A stretch of DNA of 64,000 nt from contig NZ_JACVOT010000001.1 in assembly GCF_018882285.1 (NCBI RefSeq), positions 1,371,916 to 1,435,915 on the forward strand, written 5' to 3'. The notes beneath the pieces are model-generated. The model was given only the letters and a program-made list of their open reading frames with translations, was not told where the DNA came from and did not search any database. Origin of the DNA: Polynucleobacter sp. AM-26B4 (GTDB lineage Bacteria; Pseudomonadota; Gammaproteobacteria; Burkholderiales; Burkholderiaceae). This document shows positions 16,723-29,331 of the stretch, piece by piece (positions within the stretch are counted from its first letter, which is position 1; the number at the start of each line of letters is the position of its first letter). Made by a program: the position numbers and the translations under genes.

Positions 16723-18954
16723 TCACTTAGCAGAATCAATGATTTGATTCAGTGTTGCGCTAGGGCGCATCACTTGTTCAAGCTTCTTAAGATCTGGCTT
16801 GTAGTAACCACCGATATCAACTGACTTACCTTGAACAACTGCTAACTCAGAAACAATCTTCTCTTCATTGTCTTTTAACTGCTTAGCTAACTTAGTAAAG
16901 TGAGCTTGTAGTTCTTTGTCTTCTGTTTGAGCAGCCAAAGCTTGTGCCCAGTACAGTGCCAAATAGAACTGGCTGCCACGGTTATCTAGTTCACCTGTTC
17001 TTGATGAAGGTGATTTTCTATTCTCAAGCAATTGACCAGTGGCCTCGTCCAAAGTCTTGGCCAAAATCTTAGCTTTAGGATTGTTCTTCTTGATGCCCAC
17101 ATCTTCAATCGAAACTGCCAAGGCCAAGAACTCGCCCAATGAGTCCCAACGCAAGTGGTTCTCTTCAACCAATTGCTTCACATGCTTAGGCGCTGAACCG
17201 CCGGCACCAGTTTCAAATAGGCCGCCACCATTCATCAAAGGCACAACAGACAACATCTTGGCTGAAGTACCTAATTCAAGAATTGGGAACAAGTCTGTGA
17301 GGTAGTCACGCAAAATGTTACCCGTGACAGAGATGGTGTCTTTGCCACGAATGATGCGCTCTAATGTGTAACGCATCGCACGTGTTTGAGACATGATCTG
17401 AATATCCAAACCTGTGGTGTCGTGATCTTTTAAGTATCTAGTTACTTTCTTGATCAACTCAGCTTCGTGAGGACGGTACTCATCTAACCAGAACACTGCT
17501 GGAGTATTTGATTGACGTGCACGAGTCACAGCCAACTTCACCCAATCTCTGATTGGAGCGTCTTTCACTTGGCACATGCGCCAAATATCGCCTTCTTCCA
17601 CATTCTGCTCAAGCAACACAGTGCCATCCAAGGTCACAATGCGTGCAACACCTGGCTCTGCAATTTCAAAAGTCTTGTCGTGTGAGCCGTACTCTTCAGC
17701 TTGTTGAGCCATCAAGCCCACGTTGGGCACACTGCCCATGGTCACTGGATCAAAATTGCCATGCGTCTTACAGAAGTTGATCATCTCTTGATAGATACGA
17801 GCAAATGTTGATTCAGGCATCACTGCTTTGGTGTCCTTCAAACGACCATCAGCACCCCACATCTTGCCGCCCGCACGAATCATCGCTGGCATAGATGCAT
17901 CAACGATCACGTCATTTGGTGAGTGAAGGTTAGTAATACCTTTGGCAGAATCCACCATCGCTAATTCTGGATTGTGCTCATGACATGCGTGCAAGTCATT
18001 GATGATCTCTTCACGCTTAGAGCTTGGAAGACTTGCGATCTTCTCGTAAACACTGCTCAAACCGTTATTTGGGTTCACGCCCAATTGCTTGAACAACTCA
18101 CCGTGTTTCTCAAAAGCAGTTTTGTAGAAAATCTTCACAGCGTGACCGAACACGATTGGGTGAGACACCTTCATCATGGTCGCTTTCACGTGCAATGAGA
18201 ACATCACGCGTGTTTCGTATGCGTCTTGGATTTCATCTTCATAGAACTTGCACAAAGCTTTTTTACTCATGTACATGCTGTCGATGATCTCGCCTTCTAA
18301 AAGAGAAACTTTTTCTTTCAGAACAACTGTCTTACCTGATTTAGTCACCAAATCCATGCGCACGTCGCAGGCTTGAGGCATGACCATTGATTTTTCGCTG
18401 GAGTAGAAATCACCACCGTGCATGTGTGACACGTGAGTTCTAGAAGCTTGGCTCCACTTGCCCATAGAGTGTGGGTTATTGCGTGCATAACGCTTCACAG
18501 CTGCTGGTGCGCGACGATCTGAGTTACCTTCACGAAGCACAGGGTTCACTGAGCTGCCCAAACATTTTGAATAACGCGCACGAATCGCTTTTTCTTCTTC
18601 TGTTTGTGGGTTCTCTGGGTAGTTCGGAATCTTGTAACCCTGAGACTGCAATTCTTTGATGGCGGCTGTTAACTGACCTAAAGCTGCAGAAATATTCGGC
18701 AACTTGATGATGTTCGTATCAGGCAACAAAGTCAGTTTGCCTAATGCGCTTAAATTGTTAGGAACTTTTTGTTCGTCTGAAAGGAAATCTGGAAATTCAG
18801 CAAGGATACGAGCCGCAACAGAAATGTCACTTTCAACAACGTCAATACCAGCTGGTGCTGTGAAAGTTCTGATGATGGGTAAAAAGGAAGCGGTTGCTAA
18901 ATATGGGGCTTCATCCGTCAATGTGTAGATGATTGTTGATTTTTCCTTGCTCAT
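16723..18954 (-). CDS. icd: Monomeric NADP-dependent isocitrate dehydrogenase
   Basis: 743 residues from ATG 18954 ([17 protein letters not shown]). This is the large monomeric IDH type, unrelated in length to the dimeric Icd of about 417 residues. Typical blocks are [33 protein letters not shown] and [20 protein letters not shown]. It converts isocitrate and NADP+ to 2-oxoglutarate, CO2 and NADPH in the cytoplasm, feeding the 2-oxoglutarate dehydrogenase encoded further along this window. A longer in-frame start at 18996 is possible, but AGAGGA before 18954 favours the shorter form. Confidence 0.95.
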   Translation of the reverse strand: MSKEKSTIIYTLTDEAPYLATASFLPIIRTFTAPAGIDVVESDISVAARILAEFPDFLSDEQKVPNNLSALGKLTLLPDTNIIKLPNISAALGQLTAAIKELQSQGYKIPNYPENPQTEEEKAIRARYSKCLGSSVNPVLREGNSDRRAPAAVKRYARNNPHSMGKWSQASRTHVSHMHGGDFYSSEKSMVMPQACDVRMDLVTKSGKTVVLKEKVSLLEGEIIDSMYMSKKALCKFYEDEIQDAYETRVMFSLHVKATMMKVSHPIVFGHAVKIFYKTAFEKHGELFKQLGVNPNNGLSSVYEKIASLPSSKREEIINDLHACHEHNPELAMVDSAKGITNLHSPNDVIVDASMPAMIRAGGKMWGADGRLKDTKAVMPESTFARIYQEMINFCKTHGNFDPVTMGSVPNVGLMAQQAEEYGSHDKTFEIAEPGVARIVTLDGTVLLEQNVEEGDIWRMCQVKDAPIRDWVKLAVTRARQSNTPAVFWLDEYRPHEAELIKKVTRYLKDHDTTGLDIQIMSQTRAMRYTLERIIRGKDTISVTGNILRDYLTDLFPILELGTSAKMLSVVPLMNGGGLFETGAGGSAPKHVKQLVEENHLRWDSLGEFLALAVSIEDVGIKKNNPKAKILAKTLDEATGQLLENRKSPSSRTGELDNRGSQFYLALYWAQALAAQTEDKELQAHFTKLAKQLKDNEEKIVSELAVVQGKSVDIGGYYKPDLKKLEQVMRPSATLNQIIDSAK

Positions 18955-19110
18955 TCTTCTTTGTCCTCTTTTTATAGATGTCCGTCTGATACTCAAGGTG
19001 TAGCAAATTCGAAAGCGATTTTAATCGTCGAATCTTTGATTATCCTTACCTATTTGGGCTAAGTAAAACCCTGCACCCTGATTTTTAATGAAAATAGGCT
19101 CCCCAAATAG

Positions 19111-19140
19111 GTAAAAGCCCTGATAAAACAGGGCTTTTAC
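19111..19140. terminator. Intrinsic terminator (bidirectional)
   Basis: A perfect 12-bp stem, GTAAAAGCCCTG and its complement, with an ATAAAA loop and flanking A/T tracts within the stem. It lies just downstream of the nemA stop on the minus strand. Confidence 0.88.
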
Positions 19141-19163
19141 AGGGTATCAAGAGCTTTTTTGTC

Positions 19164-20255
19164 TTAAGTCAAAGCAGGGTAATCTGTGTAACCTTTTTCA
19201 GTGCCACCGTAAAAAGTTGAGCGGTCGTAAGGGGTTAATGCCGCATTTTGGGCAAAACGCTCTAGCAGGTCAGGGTTGGAGATATAAAGTCTGCCAAAAG
19301 CCACTGCATCAGCCTGAGCTGATGTGACTGCTGCCTCTGCGCTGTCTCTATCGTAACCGCCTGCCATGATGACTTTGCCTTTGAAAAGCTTTTTGAACAA
19401 GGCTGAAGTACTTGGAACATCCTTGGCCACTTCATCGTTGCCGCCAGCACTGGTTGAGCGGGGCTCAATCATGTGCAAATAAGCCAAGTTCAATGGATTT
19501 AATTGCTCGATCACATGCGTGAATAAGCCAACGGGATCTTTGTCTGACATGTCATTGAATGTGCCGTAAGGAGAAAGGCGCACACCCACACGATCGCTGC
19601 CCCATACCTGTATCACCTCATCAAGAACTTCTAACAACAAGCGCGTTCTGTTGGCAAAACTGCCACCGTATTGATCTTGGCGTTGATTGCTGGAGTCTTG
19701 TAAGAACTGATCCAGCAAGTAACCGTTTGCGGCATGAACCTCAACACCATCAAAGCCAGCTTGCTTTGCGACTGTCGCGGCATGGCTATAAGCTTGAAGC
19801 AACGCAGGGATTTCAGAGACGGCTAATTCACGTGGAGTTTCATAATCAGCCAATTGCCAAGAAGCTGTGTACACCTGACCTGTTGGAGCAATTGCAGAAG
19901 GAGCTACTGGCAAGCCATCTTCAGGGTGTAAAGAAGAATGAGAAATTCTGCCCACATGCCATAACTGCATCACGATTTTTCCGTTCTTGGCGTGCACGGC
20001 AGCCGTGATCTTTTGCCAAGCCTTCATTTGCTCGTCGCTATAGATACCAGGAGTGCCTGGATAACCTTTACCCAAAGGACAAATTTGAGAAGCCTCGGTA
20101 ATGATCAAGCCAGCGCTGGCTCGTTGACTGTAATAGGTGGCCGCTAAATCACTGGGTACATCACCAGCAGTGGCACGCATGCGGGTCAAGGGAGCCATCA
20201 CTAGGCGATTTTGCAGGGCAATCGCCCCCAAGGTTTCAGGTGTTAATAATTTCAT
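19164..20255 (-). CDS. nemA: Old-yellow-enzyme alkene reductase (N-ethylmaleimide reductase-like)
   Basis: 363 residues, an FMN-binding TIM barrel. The start LLTPETLGAIALQNRLVMAP followed by LTRMRA is the OYE FMN-binding entry, DGVEVHAANGYLLDQFLQ holds the active-site block, and VAFGRLYISNPDLLERF closes the barrel. It reduces activated C=C bonds and nitro compounds with NADPH. The family is certain; the nemA symbol is by similarity only. A strong terminator follows. Confidence 0.88.
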   Translation of the reverse strand: MKLLTPETLGAIALQNRLVMAPLTRMRATAGDVPSDLAATYYSQRASAGLIITEASQICPLGKGYPGTPGIYSDEQMKAWQKITAAVHAKNGKIVMQLWHVGRISHSSLHPEDGLPVAPSAIAPTGQVYTASWQLADYETPRELAVSEIPALLQAYSHAATVAKQAGFDGVEVHAANGYLLDQFLQDSSNQRQDQYGGSFANRTRLLLEVLDEVIQVWGSDRVGVRLSPYGTFNDMSDKDPVGLFTHVIEQLNPLNLAYLHMIEPRSTSAGGNDEVAKDVPSTSALFKKLFKGKVIMAGGYDRDSAEAAVTSAQADAVAFGRLYISNPDLLERFAQNAALTPYDRSTFYGGTEKGYTDYPALT

Positions 20256-20429
20256 GTCTCTTTTCTTTTTAGAGTGTTTGGATGAGCGCTATTTTAAGAA
20301 GTTTTTAATAAGTCTGCTTACCGAGTGATTAAAAACATATTAAATAACAATCGCTTAGGCATACAGCCATTAAAAAATGGCCATCAAAACATACCCTCAA
20401 AGCCTCATTCGTCATTTATGTCACTTATA

Positions 20430-20469
20430 TTACTTTTGTAAGTTCCTTAGCCTATAATTTGTACACAAA
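20430..20469 (+). promoter_or_regulatory. Promoter with overlapping palindrome for the wHTH gene
   Basis: A perfect -10 box TATAAT (20453-20458) with a weak -35 TTACTT 17 bases upstream. It is overlapped at its end by TTTGT-ac-ACAAA (20458-20469), a candidate self-regulatory operator for the winged-helix protein encoded 46 bases downstream. Confidence 0.4.
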
Positions 20470-20514
20470 ATCAAAAATACAATTAAAACTATTAGCCCTA
20501 GAGACAACACATAA

Positions 20515-20864
20515 ATGAAAAACAAAGATTTGCAAGAAATCTATTTCAGGTTTTTGAACTTGGTTCGCTCAATTGAAGAGCTACCAAGCTTTCCTAAACT
20601 AGATGCACAGAAACTCAGCTTCTAAACGAAGTGGCAACTCATTGGAAAAGTGGTGAACGCCTCTTGGTCAGTGATGCAATCGCGATGCGTGAGATTGGAT
20701 CGCCTGCGACTTTGCATGCGCGCTTAAAGCAATTGCGTGACAAAAACATGGTGACTTATGTGGTGGAAACCGATGGTCGTAAAAAATACATCGAGCCTAC
20801 CAGCACTGCGTTGAAATACTTCTCAGATATTTCAAATTGCATGATCGAAGCCACTGCTAAATAA
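20515..20864 (+). pseudogene. Winged-helix (MarR-like) regulator interrupted by a frameshift
   Basis: ATG 20515 opens a frame (start MKNKDLQEIYFRFLNLVRSI) that stops after 36 residues at TAA 20623-20625. The next frame continues the protein without a gap (LLNEVATHWKSGERLLVSDA, then HARLKQLRDKNMVTYVVETD, a winged-helix recognition helix and wing) to 20864. One base is missing near 20614-20619; adding it would join KLDAQKL to QLLNEVATHW in one reading frame of about 116 residues. Both halves have normal composition, so this is a recent mutation, a sequencing error, or less likely a programmed shift. No slippery heptamer is seen. GTG 20631 could start a shortened protein. Confidence 0.65.
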
Positions 20865-20881
20865 GTAGATGCTCATAAAAC

Positions 20882-20914
20882 AAAAAAGCTCCTGAAATAT
20901 CAGGAGCTTTTTTT
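20882..20914 (+). terminator. Intrinsic terminator
   Basis: A 14-bp stem AAAAAAGCTCCTGA / TCAGGAGCTTTTTT with loop AATA and further T residues, 17 bases after the wHTH stop. It can also serve the convergent oxidase gene. Confidence 0.9.
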
Positions 20915-20933
20915 TATTGCAATACTTAATTAA

Positions 20934-22361
20934 TCAAGAAGCAATCACCTTACCAGGATTCATCAAGTTGTGTGGATCTAAAGCATGCTTGATGGCTTGC
21001 ATCACACCCAAGGCCACTTCACCGCGATGGCCTTTTAAGTACCCCACTTTTTGTTGACCCACTCCATGCTCTGCTGAGATAGAACCATTGAGCTTTTCAA
21101 CTTCGGCATAGACCAAAGCTTGAATCTCTTTGGATTTGCTGGTGAAGAATTCTTCAGTTTGTGCTGAACTTGGACCTGCGATGTTGTAGTGCAAATTACC
21201 ATCACCCAAGTGACCATAGTTGATCACGCGCACGCCTGGATACTTGGTGCGCAACATGTCATTGCAGGTGGTGATGAAGCTCGGAATCGCTGAAATCGGC
21301 AAAGACACATCATGTTTGATGTTCGGACCATCATCCGCTTGAGCCAAGGGCACGTGCTCACGCATGTCCCAAAATTTTCTGGCTTGAGCAAGATTGCTAG
21401 CAATCGCTGCATCACTCGCGCAACCAGATTCAAGGGCGCCTTCCAAGATCGACTCCATCAACTGCATGGCGTGCTCTTCGCTCTCGTAATCAGAAATTTC
21501 TACTAACACTTCATAAGCATTCGGGCCGCTCAAAGGACTGGCAAGAGCAGGGTAGTAGTGTTTTAACAATGCCAAACTTTCATCAGACATCATTTCAAAA
21601 CCAGTGAGCTGTGCTGAAGCACCTGCTTGAAAACGATTCAATAACTCAACGGCAGCATCTGCATGCGGAACCGCAACCAAGGCAGTCCAGTTAGCCACTG
21701 GGCGTGGGAACAACTTCATCACTGCTGCGGTGATAAGGCCTAAGCTACCTTCAGCGCCAATGAACAAGTCACGTAAATCGTAGCCGGTATTGTCTTTGCG
21801 CAAACCACGCAAGCTATTCAAAATTTCGCCATTGGGCATCACGACTTCAAGACCCAAGCAAAGCTCGCGTGCATTGCCATAACGCAACACTGAAGTGCCG
21901 CCTGCATTGGTTGATAAATTGCCACCAATCGTGCAGCTGCCTTCAGCACCTAAGCTCAATGGAAAGTAACGATCGGCTGCTGTAGCGGCTTCTTGTAAAG
22001 ACTGCAAAATCATCCCAGCTTCAACTGTGATGGTTTGATTGGATGTATCAATCGCGCGCACTTGGTTCATGCGGTTCAAAGAGATCACCACTTGTCGACC
22101 AGTGCTGTTAGGGGTGGCGCCACCGCACATGCCGGTGTTGCCACCTTGCGGAACAATCGCGATGCGATTGGCAGCACAGAGCTTCACAATCTCTGACACT
22201 TCTTGAGTATTACCGGGGCGTAGAGCAGCAATCGCTTGACCACGGTAGCGCTTACGCCAATCAACCAAGTAGGGCTCTAAATCATCAGGTGCTGTGATCA
22301 CTTGGGCTTTGCCAATGATCTTTTCAAAGCCAGCAATCAATTCTTGATCATTCAATGACAT
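20934..22361 (-). CDS. FAD-linked 2-hydroxyacid dehydrogenase (GlcD/D2HGDH family)
   Basis: 475 residues. The N-terminal PCMH-type FAD domain has VPQGGNTGMCGGATP (about 72-86) and LGAEGSCTIGGNLSTNAGGT. The C-terminal FAD-oxidase domain ends with INYGHLGDGNLHYNI, SAEHGVGQQKVGYL and DPHNLMNPGKV, characteristic of D-2-hydroxyglutarate, D-lactate and glycolate (GlcD) dehydrogenases. It oxidises a 2-hydroxyacid to the 2-oxoacid, passing electrons to a membrane or ETF acceptor. An ETF-QO is encoded about 5 kb away. The exact substrate is unresolved. Confidence 0.88.
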   Translation of the reverse strand: MSLNDQELIAGFEKIIGKAQVITAPDDLEPYLVDWRKRYRGQAIAALRPGNTQEVSEIVKLCAANRIAIVPQGGNTGMCGGATPNSTGRQVVISLNRMNQVRAIDTSNQTITVEAGMILQSLQEAATAADRYFPLSLGAEGSCTIGGNLSTNAGGTSVLRYGNARELCLGLEVVMPNGEILNSLRGLRKDNTGYDLRDLFIGAEGSLGLITAAVMKLFPRPVANWTALVAVPHADAAVELLNRFQAGASAQLTGFEMMSDESLALLKHYYPALASPLSGPNAYEVLVEISDYESEEHAMQLMESILEGALESGCASDAAIASNLAQARKFWDMREHVPLAQADDGPNIKHDVSLPISAIPSFITTCNDMLRTKYPGVRVINYGHLGDGNLHYNIAGPSSAQTEEFFTSKSKEIQALVYAEVEKLNGSISAEHGVGQQKVGYLKGHRGEVALGVMQAIKHALDPHNLMNPGKVIAS

Positions 22362-22401
22362 TTTGTCTTCCTCAGTATTTCTAATATTTTTATTTACTTC
22401 T

Positions 22402-24352
<1,951 letters not shown>

Positions 24353-24456
24353 AAAGAAAAGCCATAGCTGGGGTAAGCCCCTATATGGCAGGGCTGGCGA
24401 GTCTTAAAACCTACTGATAGACTGAGCCTATAAGACACCAAAAAAAGGAGGCAAGC

Positions 24457-24918
24457 ATGAAGGTCAGTGATATTTTGCGTTTTAAAGGCGCTACTCTTTA
24501 TACCGTTGCTCCAGATACTTCGCTTGCAGCCGCCGTGCACATCATGGCAGAAAAAGACATCGGTTCTTTGGTGGTCATGAAATATTCAGACTTGGTAGGT
24601 ATTTTGACCTTCCGTGAAGTGATCAATGCTTTGGCTAAGAATCATGGTGCCTTGAATCAAGAGACTGTTGGCTCTGTGATGGAAAAATCTCCCATGACTT
24701 GCACTTCAGAAATGGACTTGGATGAAGCGCGTCGCATCATGCTAGATCAACACATGCGCTACTTACCGGTATTGGATGGCAGCACTTTGAACGGTGTGAT
24801 CTCTTTCTACGACGTTGCTAAGGCAGTGGTGGAAGCGCAAGGTTTTGAAAACACCATGCTCAAAGCCTATATCCGTGATTGGCCAGCCGCCGAAGAGTCA
24901 GGTACTCCGGCCAAGTAA
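24457..24918 (+). CDS. Tandem CBS-domain protein
   Basis: 153 residues, two CBS domains (about 8-62 and 75-133): VAPDTSLAAAVHIMAEKDIG then SLVVM, and MDLDEARRIMLDQHMRYLPV then LDG. Stand-alone CBS pairs bind adenosine nucleotides and act as regulators of partners not identifiable here. The Shine-Dalgarno AAAGGAGG (about 24443-24450) is unusually strong, suggesting high expression. Confidence 0.9.
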   Translation: MKVSDILRFKGATLYTVAPDTSLAAAVHIMAEKDIGSLVVMKYSDLVGILTFREVINALAKNHGALNQETVGSVMEKSPMTCTSEMDLDEARRIMLDQHMRYLPVLDGSTLNGVISFYDVAKAVVEAQGFENTMLKAYIRDWPAAEESGTPAK

Positions 24919-25006
24919 AGCCATTCTTTGCCAAGAATTACAAAAATAACAAAAAATAAGAATGGCAAATCAAGCTTCATTGCCAGACCAATGTCATAAT
25001 TGAGGC

Positions 25007-26107
25007 ATGGCTGGAAGCACACTAGGACACTTATTTCGTATCACCACTTTTGGTGAATCTCATGGACCCGCAATCGGAGCTGTTGTAGACGGCTGTCCTC
25101 CGGGCATGTCTTTATCAGTTGAAGACATTCAGCTGGACTTGGATCGACGCAAACCTGGCACCTCACGCCACGTCACGCAACGTCAAGAAGCTGACCAAGT
25201 AGAAATTCTTTCAGGTGTGTTTGAAGGTAAAACAACCGGTACTCCGATTGCTTTGGTGATTCGTAATACGGATCAACGCAGTCAAGACTATGGCGACATC
25301 TTGGATAGTTTTAGACCAGGACACGCTGACTACACCTATTGGCACAAGTACGGCATTCGTGACCCACGCGGTGGCGGTCGTTCTTCTGCGCGTTTAACTG
25401 CGCCTGTTGTGGCTGCAGCTGCGGTAGCTAAAAAATGGTTGGCAGAAAAACACGGCATCAGTTTTTATGGCTACATGACTCAACTGGGTGATGTGGAGAT
25501 TCCGTTTGAAGATCAATCACAGATTTCTCAAAATCCATTCTTTGCACCTAATGCCAAGATCATTCCTGAACTAGAAGCGTACATGGATCAACTGCGCAAA
25601 GCAGGGGATTCTTGTGGTGCACGCTTAACAGTGGTGGCTAAGAATGTGCCGGTTGGTTTGGGCGAACCTATTTTTGACAAATTAGATGCAGACATTGCGC
25701 ACGCAATGATGGGCATCAATGCGGTCAAAGGTGTTGAGATTGGCGCAGGCTTTAAGAGCGTTGCCCAAAAAGGCAGTGAGCATGGCGATGAAATGTTTGC
25801 AGATGGTTTTGCAAGCAATAACGCCGGCGGTATGTTGGGTGGTATCAGCAGTGGCCAAGATGTGGTGGTATCGATTGCGATCAAACCAACTTCATCGATC
25901 ATGTCACCAAAACAATCGATCAATCGTGCTGGCGATGTGTCTGTGGTGCAAACCAAAGGTCGTCACGATCCTTGCGTGGGTATACGCGCCACTCCAATTG
26001 CTGAAGCCATGTTGGCTTTGGTGATCATGGATCATGTCTTAAGACATCGCGCACAGTGCGGTGATGTCAGTGTCAGTACGCCACGCATTCCAGCACAACG
26101 TCCCTAA
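25007..26107 (+). CDS. aroC: Chorismate synthase
   Basis: 366 residues, full length. The start [20 protein letters not shown] is the first signature; [20 protein letters not shown] and [20 protein letters not shown] are FMN/EPSP-binding blocks. It forms chorismate from 5-enolpyruvylshikimate-3-phosphate using reduced FMN, the last common step to aromatic amino acids. It is followed after 13 bases by the MFS gene, probably on one message. Confidence 0.97.
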   Translation: MAGSTLGHLFRITTFGESHGPAIGAVVDGCPPGMSLSVEDIQLDLDRRKPGTSRHVTQRQEADQVEILSGVFEGKTTGTPIALVIRNTDQRSQDYGDILDSFRPGHADYTYWHKYGIRDPRGGGRSSARLTAPVVAAAAVAKKWLAEKHGISFYGYMTQLGDVEIPFEDQSQISQNPFFAPNAKIIPELEAYMDQLRKAGDSCGARLTVVAKNVPVGLGEPIFDKLDADIAHAMMGINAVKGVEIGAGFKSVAQKGSEHGDEMFADGFASNNAGGMLGGISSGQDVVVSIAIKPTSSIMSPKQSINRAGDVSVVQTKGRHDPCVGIRATPIAEAMLALVIMDHVLRHRAQCGDVSVSTPRIPAQRP

Positions 26108-26120
26108 ATAGAGTGCTGCA

Positions 26121-27287
26121 ATGACTGGTCTGGTACGACTGTCTTTCGCAGCCTTTTTCTTTTTTTACTTTTCATACATTGGGCTGATGTCGCCCTATGC
26201 CAGTCTTTACTTTGCGAGTAAAGACTTCGGCGCGATTGAAATCGCCGCCTTGATGTCGATGTTCCAGATCACGCGCATCTTAGGTCCTTTTGCCTGGGGT
26301 TGGTTGGCCGATATGCGCCGCGATCGCTTGGGCATCATGCGCATCACATCCGCATTGGCCTGCATTATTTTCTCTGGTATTTTTTATCTGGAGAGTTACA
26401 TCGCTTTACTCATCTGGATGTTCTTATTGAACACCGTGATCAGCAGTCTGATGCCTTTGGGCGAGGCAGCCACGGTTCATGCTCTGTATAAAAACAATGA
26501 CTTTGATAAACGCTATGGGCGCTTAAGACTCTGGGGCTCGATTGGTTTTATTGCCATGGTGTTGGGCGCCGGTGCCTGGTTTGAAACTTTTGGCATTGAT
26601 AGCTTGCCTTGGTTTGGCATCGTGGCATTGTTGATCATGACTGCTTTGACCTTGACCTTGCGTGAACCACCGATGGATGTGGTCATGCACGCTGACATCA
26701 AGTTAAGTCATGTGCTTAAAAACCGCAATGTGCAGTGGTTCATGTCTGCCAATTTTTGGATGATCTTTGGCCATGCCGGACTCTATGTCTTCTACTCTTT
26801 GTATCTTGATCGTTTGGGTTACAGCAAAGGTGAGATAGGATTGTTTTGGATGTTGGGTGTTTTAGCTGAAGTGATATTTTTTTACTTTCAAAGTTACTTT
26901 TTTGCCAGATTCACCACAAAGAACATTTTGCTCGGCGCGTATTTCATCGGGGTCGTCCGCTTTGCTTTGATGGCTTACGTTCCTGAATTATTGATTTTGA
27001 TTTTGGCTCAAGTGATGCACGCAGCCACCTTTGGTGCTCACCACAGTGCCAGCATCAAGATGTTGCAAACCTGGTTCAAGGGACCATTGCAAGCCAGAGG
27101 GCAGGCGCTTTACACCACCGTCTCGTATGGCATTGGTGGCACAGTGGGCGGTTTGTTCGCTGGTTGGGTTTGGGAATACCTCGCTCCACACCACGTCTTT
27201 GGTTTGGCAGCGCTCAGCAGTTTATTCGGATACTTGTGCATGAGTCGCGTGAAGCCACACCATGATGCTGCGGTGATTAAGAACTGA
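26121..27287 (+). CDS. Major facilitator superfamily transporter (MFS_1_like/HcaT type)
   Basis: 388 residues with 12 hydrophobic segments. The loop between helices 2 and 3 reads FAWGWLADMRRDRLG, the MFS G-x-L-a-D-r-x-x-r signature. The YFSYIGLMSPYASLYFASKD opening matches the MFS_1_like group that contains HcaT and nucleoside:H+ symporters. Inner-membrane secondary transport is expected; the substrate is unknown. It sits right behind aroC. Confidence 0.85.
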   Translation: MTGLVRLSFAAFFFFYFSYIGLMSPYASLYFASKDFGAIEIAALMSMFQITRILGPFAWGWLADMRRDRLGIMRITSALACIIFSGIFYLESYIALLIWMFLLNTVISSLMPLGEAATVHALYKNNDFDKRYGRLRLWGSIGFIAMVLGAGAWFETFGIDSLPWFGIVALLIMTALTLTLREPPMDVVMHADIKLSHVLKNRNVQWFMSANFWMIFGHAGLYVFYSLYLDRLGYSKGEIGLFWMLGVLAEVIFFYFQSYFFARFTTKNILLGAYFIGVVRFALMAYVPELLILILAQVMHAATFGAHHSASIKMLQTWFKGPLQARGQALYTTVSYGIGGTVGGLFAGWVWEYLAPHHVFGLAALSSLFGYLCMSRVKPHHDAAVIKN

Positions 27288-27345
27288 AGAAATAACTAAA
27301 GAAACAGCGCAAGAAACAACTCAAAAATCACCTAAAACAACTGCA

Positions 27346-29019
27346 TCACATGCCAGAATAATTCGGGCCGCCAGAACCTTCAGGATTTAACCAAACAATG
27401 TTTTGCGTTGGGTCTTTGATGTCACAGGTTTTGCAATGAACGCAGTTCTGCGCATTGATTTGTAATTGCTGACCTTGTTCACCATCCACGTATTCATAAA
27501 CACCAGCAGGGCAGTAGCGTTGCTCTGGACCATCAAACACAGGTAAGTTGGTGATGACTGGCACCATTGAATTAAGCAGCGTTAAATGCGCTGGCTGATT
27601 TTCTTCATGGTTCGTATTGGAAATAAACACTGAAGATAATTTATCAAAAGTAATTTTTCCATCAGGTTTTGGATAGTCAATTTTTTGACACTGATCAGCT
27701 GGTTTTAAATACTCGTGATCAGCGTACTGTGTGTGAACTGTCCATGGCACATTGCCACCGAATAACTTTTGTTCAATGCCCACCATCAAGGTGCCCACAT
27801 ACAAACCTTTGCCCATCCATGGTTTGAAGTTGCGAGCTTTGTTCAATTCTTGATACAACCAGCTCTTCTTGAAAGCTTCTGGGTAAGCGCTCAACTCATC
27901 ACCAGAGCGATTGTGTGTGACGGCTTCAAACGCAGCTTCAGCGGCCATCATGCCGGTCTTGATTGCTGCATGACTGCCCTTGATGCGAGACGCATTTAAA
28001 AAGCCTGCATCGCAACCAATCAAAGCGCCACCAGGGAACACTGTCTTTGGCAAACTGTTCAAGCCACCGGCTGTGATCACACGTGCACCATAACCAATGC
28101 GCTTGCCGCCTTCGAAGAACTTGCGCACGCTTGGATGAGTTTTGTAACGCTGAAACTCTTCAAAAGGACTGAGGTAAGGGTTGCTATACGACAAGCCCAC
28201 CACGAAGCCGACCGCTACTTGATTATTTTCTAGGTGATATAAAAACGAACCACCATAAGTGTCAGAACTGAGTGGCCAGCCTGCTGTGTGGATCACCAAG
28301 CCTTCTTGATGCATGGCTGGATCGATTTCCCATAGCTCTTTGATGCCAAGACCGTAACTCTGCGGATCTTTGCCTTCGTCTAATTGATAGCTCTCGATCA
28401 ATTGTTTGCCTAAGTGACCACGCGCACCTTCAGCAAACAATGTGTACTTGGCGCGCAACTCCATACCGAGCTGAAAATTCTCAGTGGCTTGGCCATCACG
28501 ACCAACGCCTAAATTACCCGTGGCCACACCGACCACTTGACCTGCTTCACCGTACAAAATTTCTGCTGCTGGAAAGCCTGGGAAAATTTCCACGCCAAGG
28601 TTCTCAGCTTGAGTACCCAACCAACGAGTGAAGTTCGACAAACTCACCACATAGTTGCCGTGATTTTTAAAACAGTTAGGCAACATCCATTGAGGGGTGG
28701 TGTATGACTTGCTCTCAGTGAGGAACATGAAACGATCTTCACTCACTGCAGTATTCAATGGCGCACCTTGTTTTTTCCAGTCAGGGATCAACTCATTGAT
28801 GCCAATTGGGTCCATCACGGCGCCTGATAAGATATGTGCGCCAACTTCAGAGCCTTTTTCTAAAACACAGACAGAGATCTCTTGACCTTTTTCGGTGCTC
28901 AATTGCTTTAAGCGAATGGCGGCTGATAAACCAGCAGGGCCACCACCGACGATGACAACGTCATAGTCCATGGATTCACGCGGGCCAAATTGTTCAAGTA
29001 GCTCAGGGCTGGTATTCAT
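27346..29019 (-). CDS. Electron-transfer flavoprotein-ubiquinone oxidoreductase
   Basis: 557 residues, full length. N-terminal FAD fold VIVGGGPAGLSAAIRLKQLS; the middle has the quinone/membrane region (GCDAGFLNASRIKGSHAAIK); the C-terminal 4Fe-4S domain has cysteines in YCPAGVYEY and NCVHCKTCDIKDPTQN. It passes electrons from ETF (acyl-CoA and other flavin dehydrogenases) to ubiquinone at the inner membrane. It is divergent from the ketone-body operon, fitting fatty-acid or C4-acid oxidation. Confidence 0.95.
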   Translation of the reverse strand: MNTSPELLEQFGPRESMDYDVVIVGGGPAGLSAAIRLKQLSTEKGQEISVCVLEKGSEVGAHILSGAVMDPIGINELIPDWKKQGAPLNTAVSEDRFMFLTESKSYTTPQWMLPNCFKNHGNYVVSLSNFTRWLGTQAENLGVEIFPGFPAAEILYGEAGQVVGVATGNLGVGRDGQATENFQLGMELRAKYTLFAEGARGHLGKQLIESYQLDEGKDPQSYGLGIKELWEIDPAMHQEGLVIHTAGWPLSSDTYGGSFLYHLENNQVAVGFVVGLSYSNPYLSPFEEFQRYKTHPSVRKFFEGGKRIGYGARVITAGGLNSLPKTVFPGGALIGCDAGFLNASRIKGSHAAIKTGMMAAEAAFEAVTHNRSGDELSAYPEAFKKSWLYQELNKARNFKPWMGKGLYVGTLMVGIEQKLFGGNVPWTVHTQYADHEYLKPADQCQKIDYPKPDGKITFDKLSSVFISNTNHEENQPAHLTLLNSMVPVITNLPVFDGPEQRYCPAGVYEYVDGEQGQQLQINAQNCVHCKTCDIKDPTQNIVWLNPEGSGGPNYSGM

Positions 29020-29331
29020 GCAATCTCCAAAATGAGTTCTTCTGACTCACTGAATCAATGATTTAACAGTCATGATTTTAAGTTCAATCTCAAATCATAC
29101 TTACATAGGCTGCAAAACAGGATACAAAACAGATACTAGCACCCCCTTTAGTGCATATATTACAAGGGCTTAGGGCATTTAGATCGCTCTTGGGTCAATT
29201 CTGTCAAGGTAACGTCAATAGAATGGTATATAAATAGGGGTTTGGCATATTGTTTGCTTAATGAATAGTCAGCAAAACAATGGGTTTTAGAAACTAAAAC
29301 CAGCTATCTTTGAATCAAATGGGAGTTTTTC
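29020..29331. other. 312-bp divergent intergenic region
   Basis: AT-rich gap between ETF-QO and scoA starts. TATATAAA near 29227-29234 is a -10-like element for scoA, without a clear -35 at the right spacing. GGGAG stands about 8 bases before the scoA ATG. No gene or RNA is seen. Confidence 0.4.

Noticed and set aside
24361-24389. Terminator after yihY
   Set aside because: A hairpin with bulges exists (GCCATA..GGGG-taag-CCCC..TATGGC) but no T-run follows; left out as unsupported.
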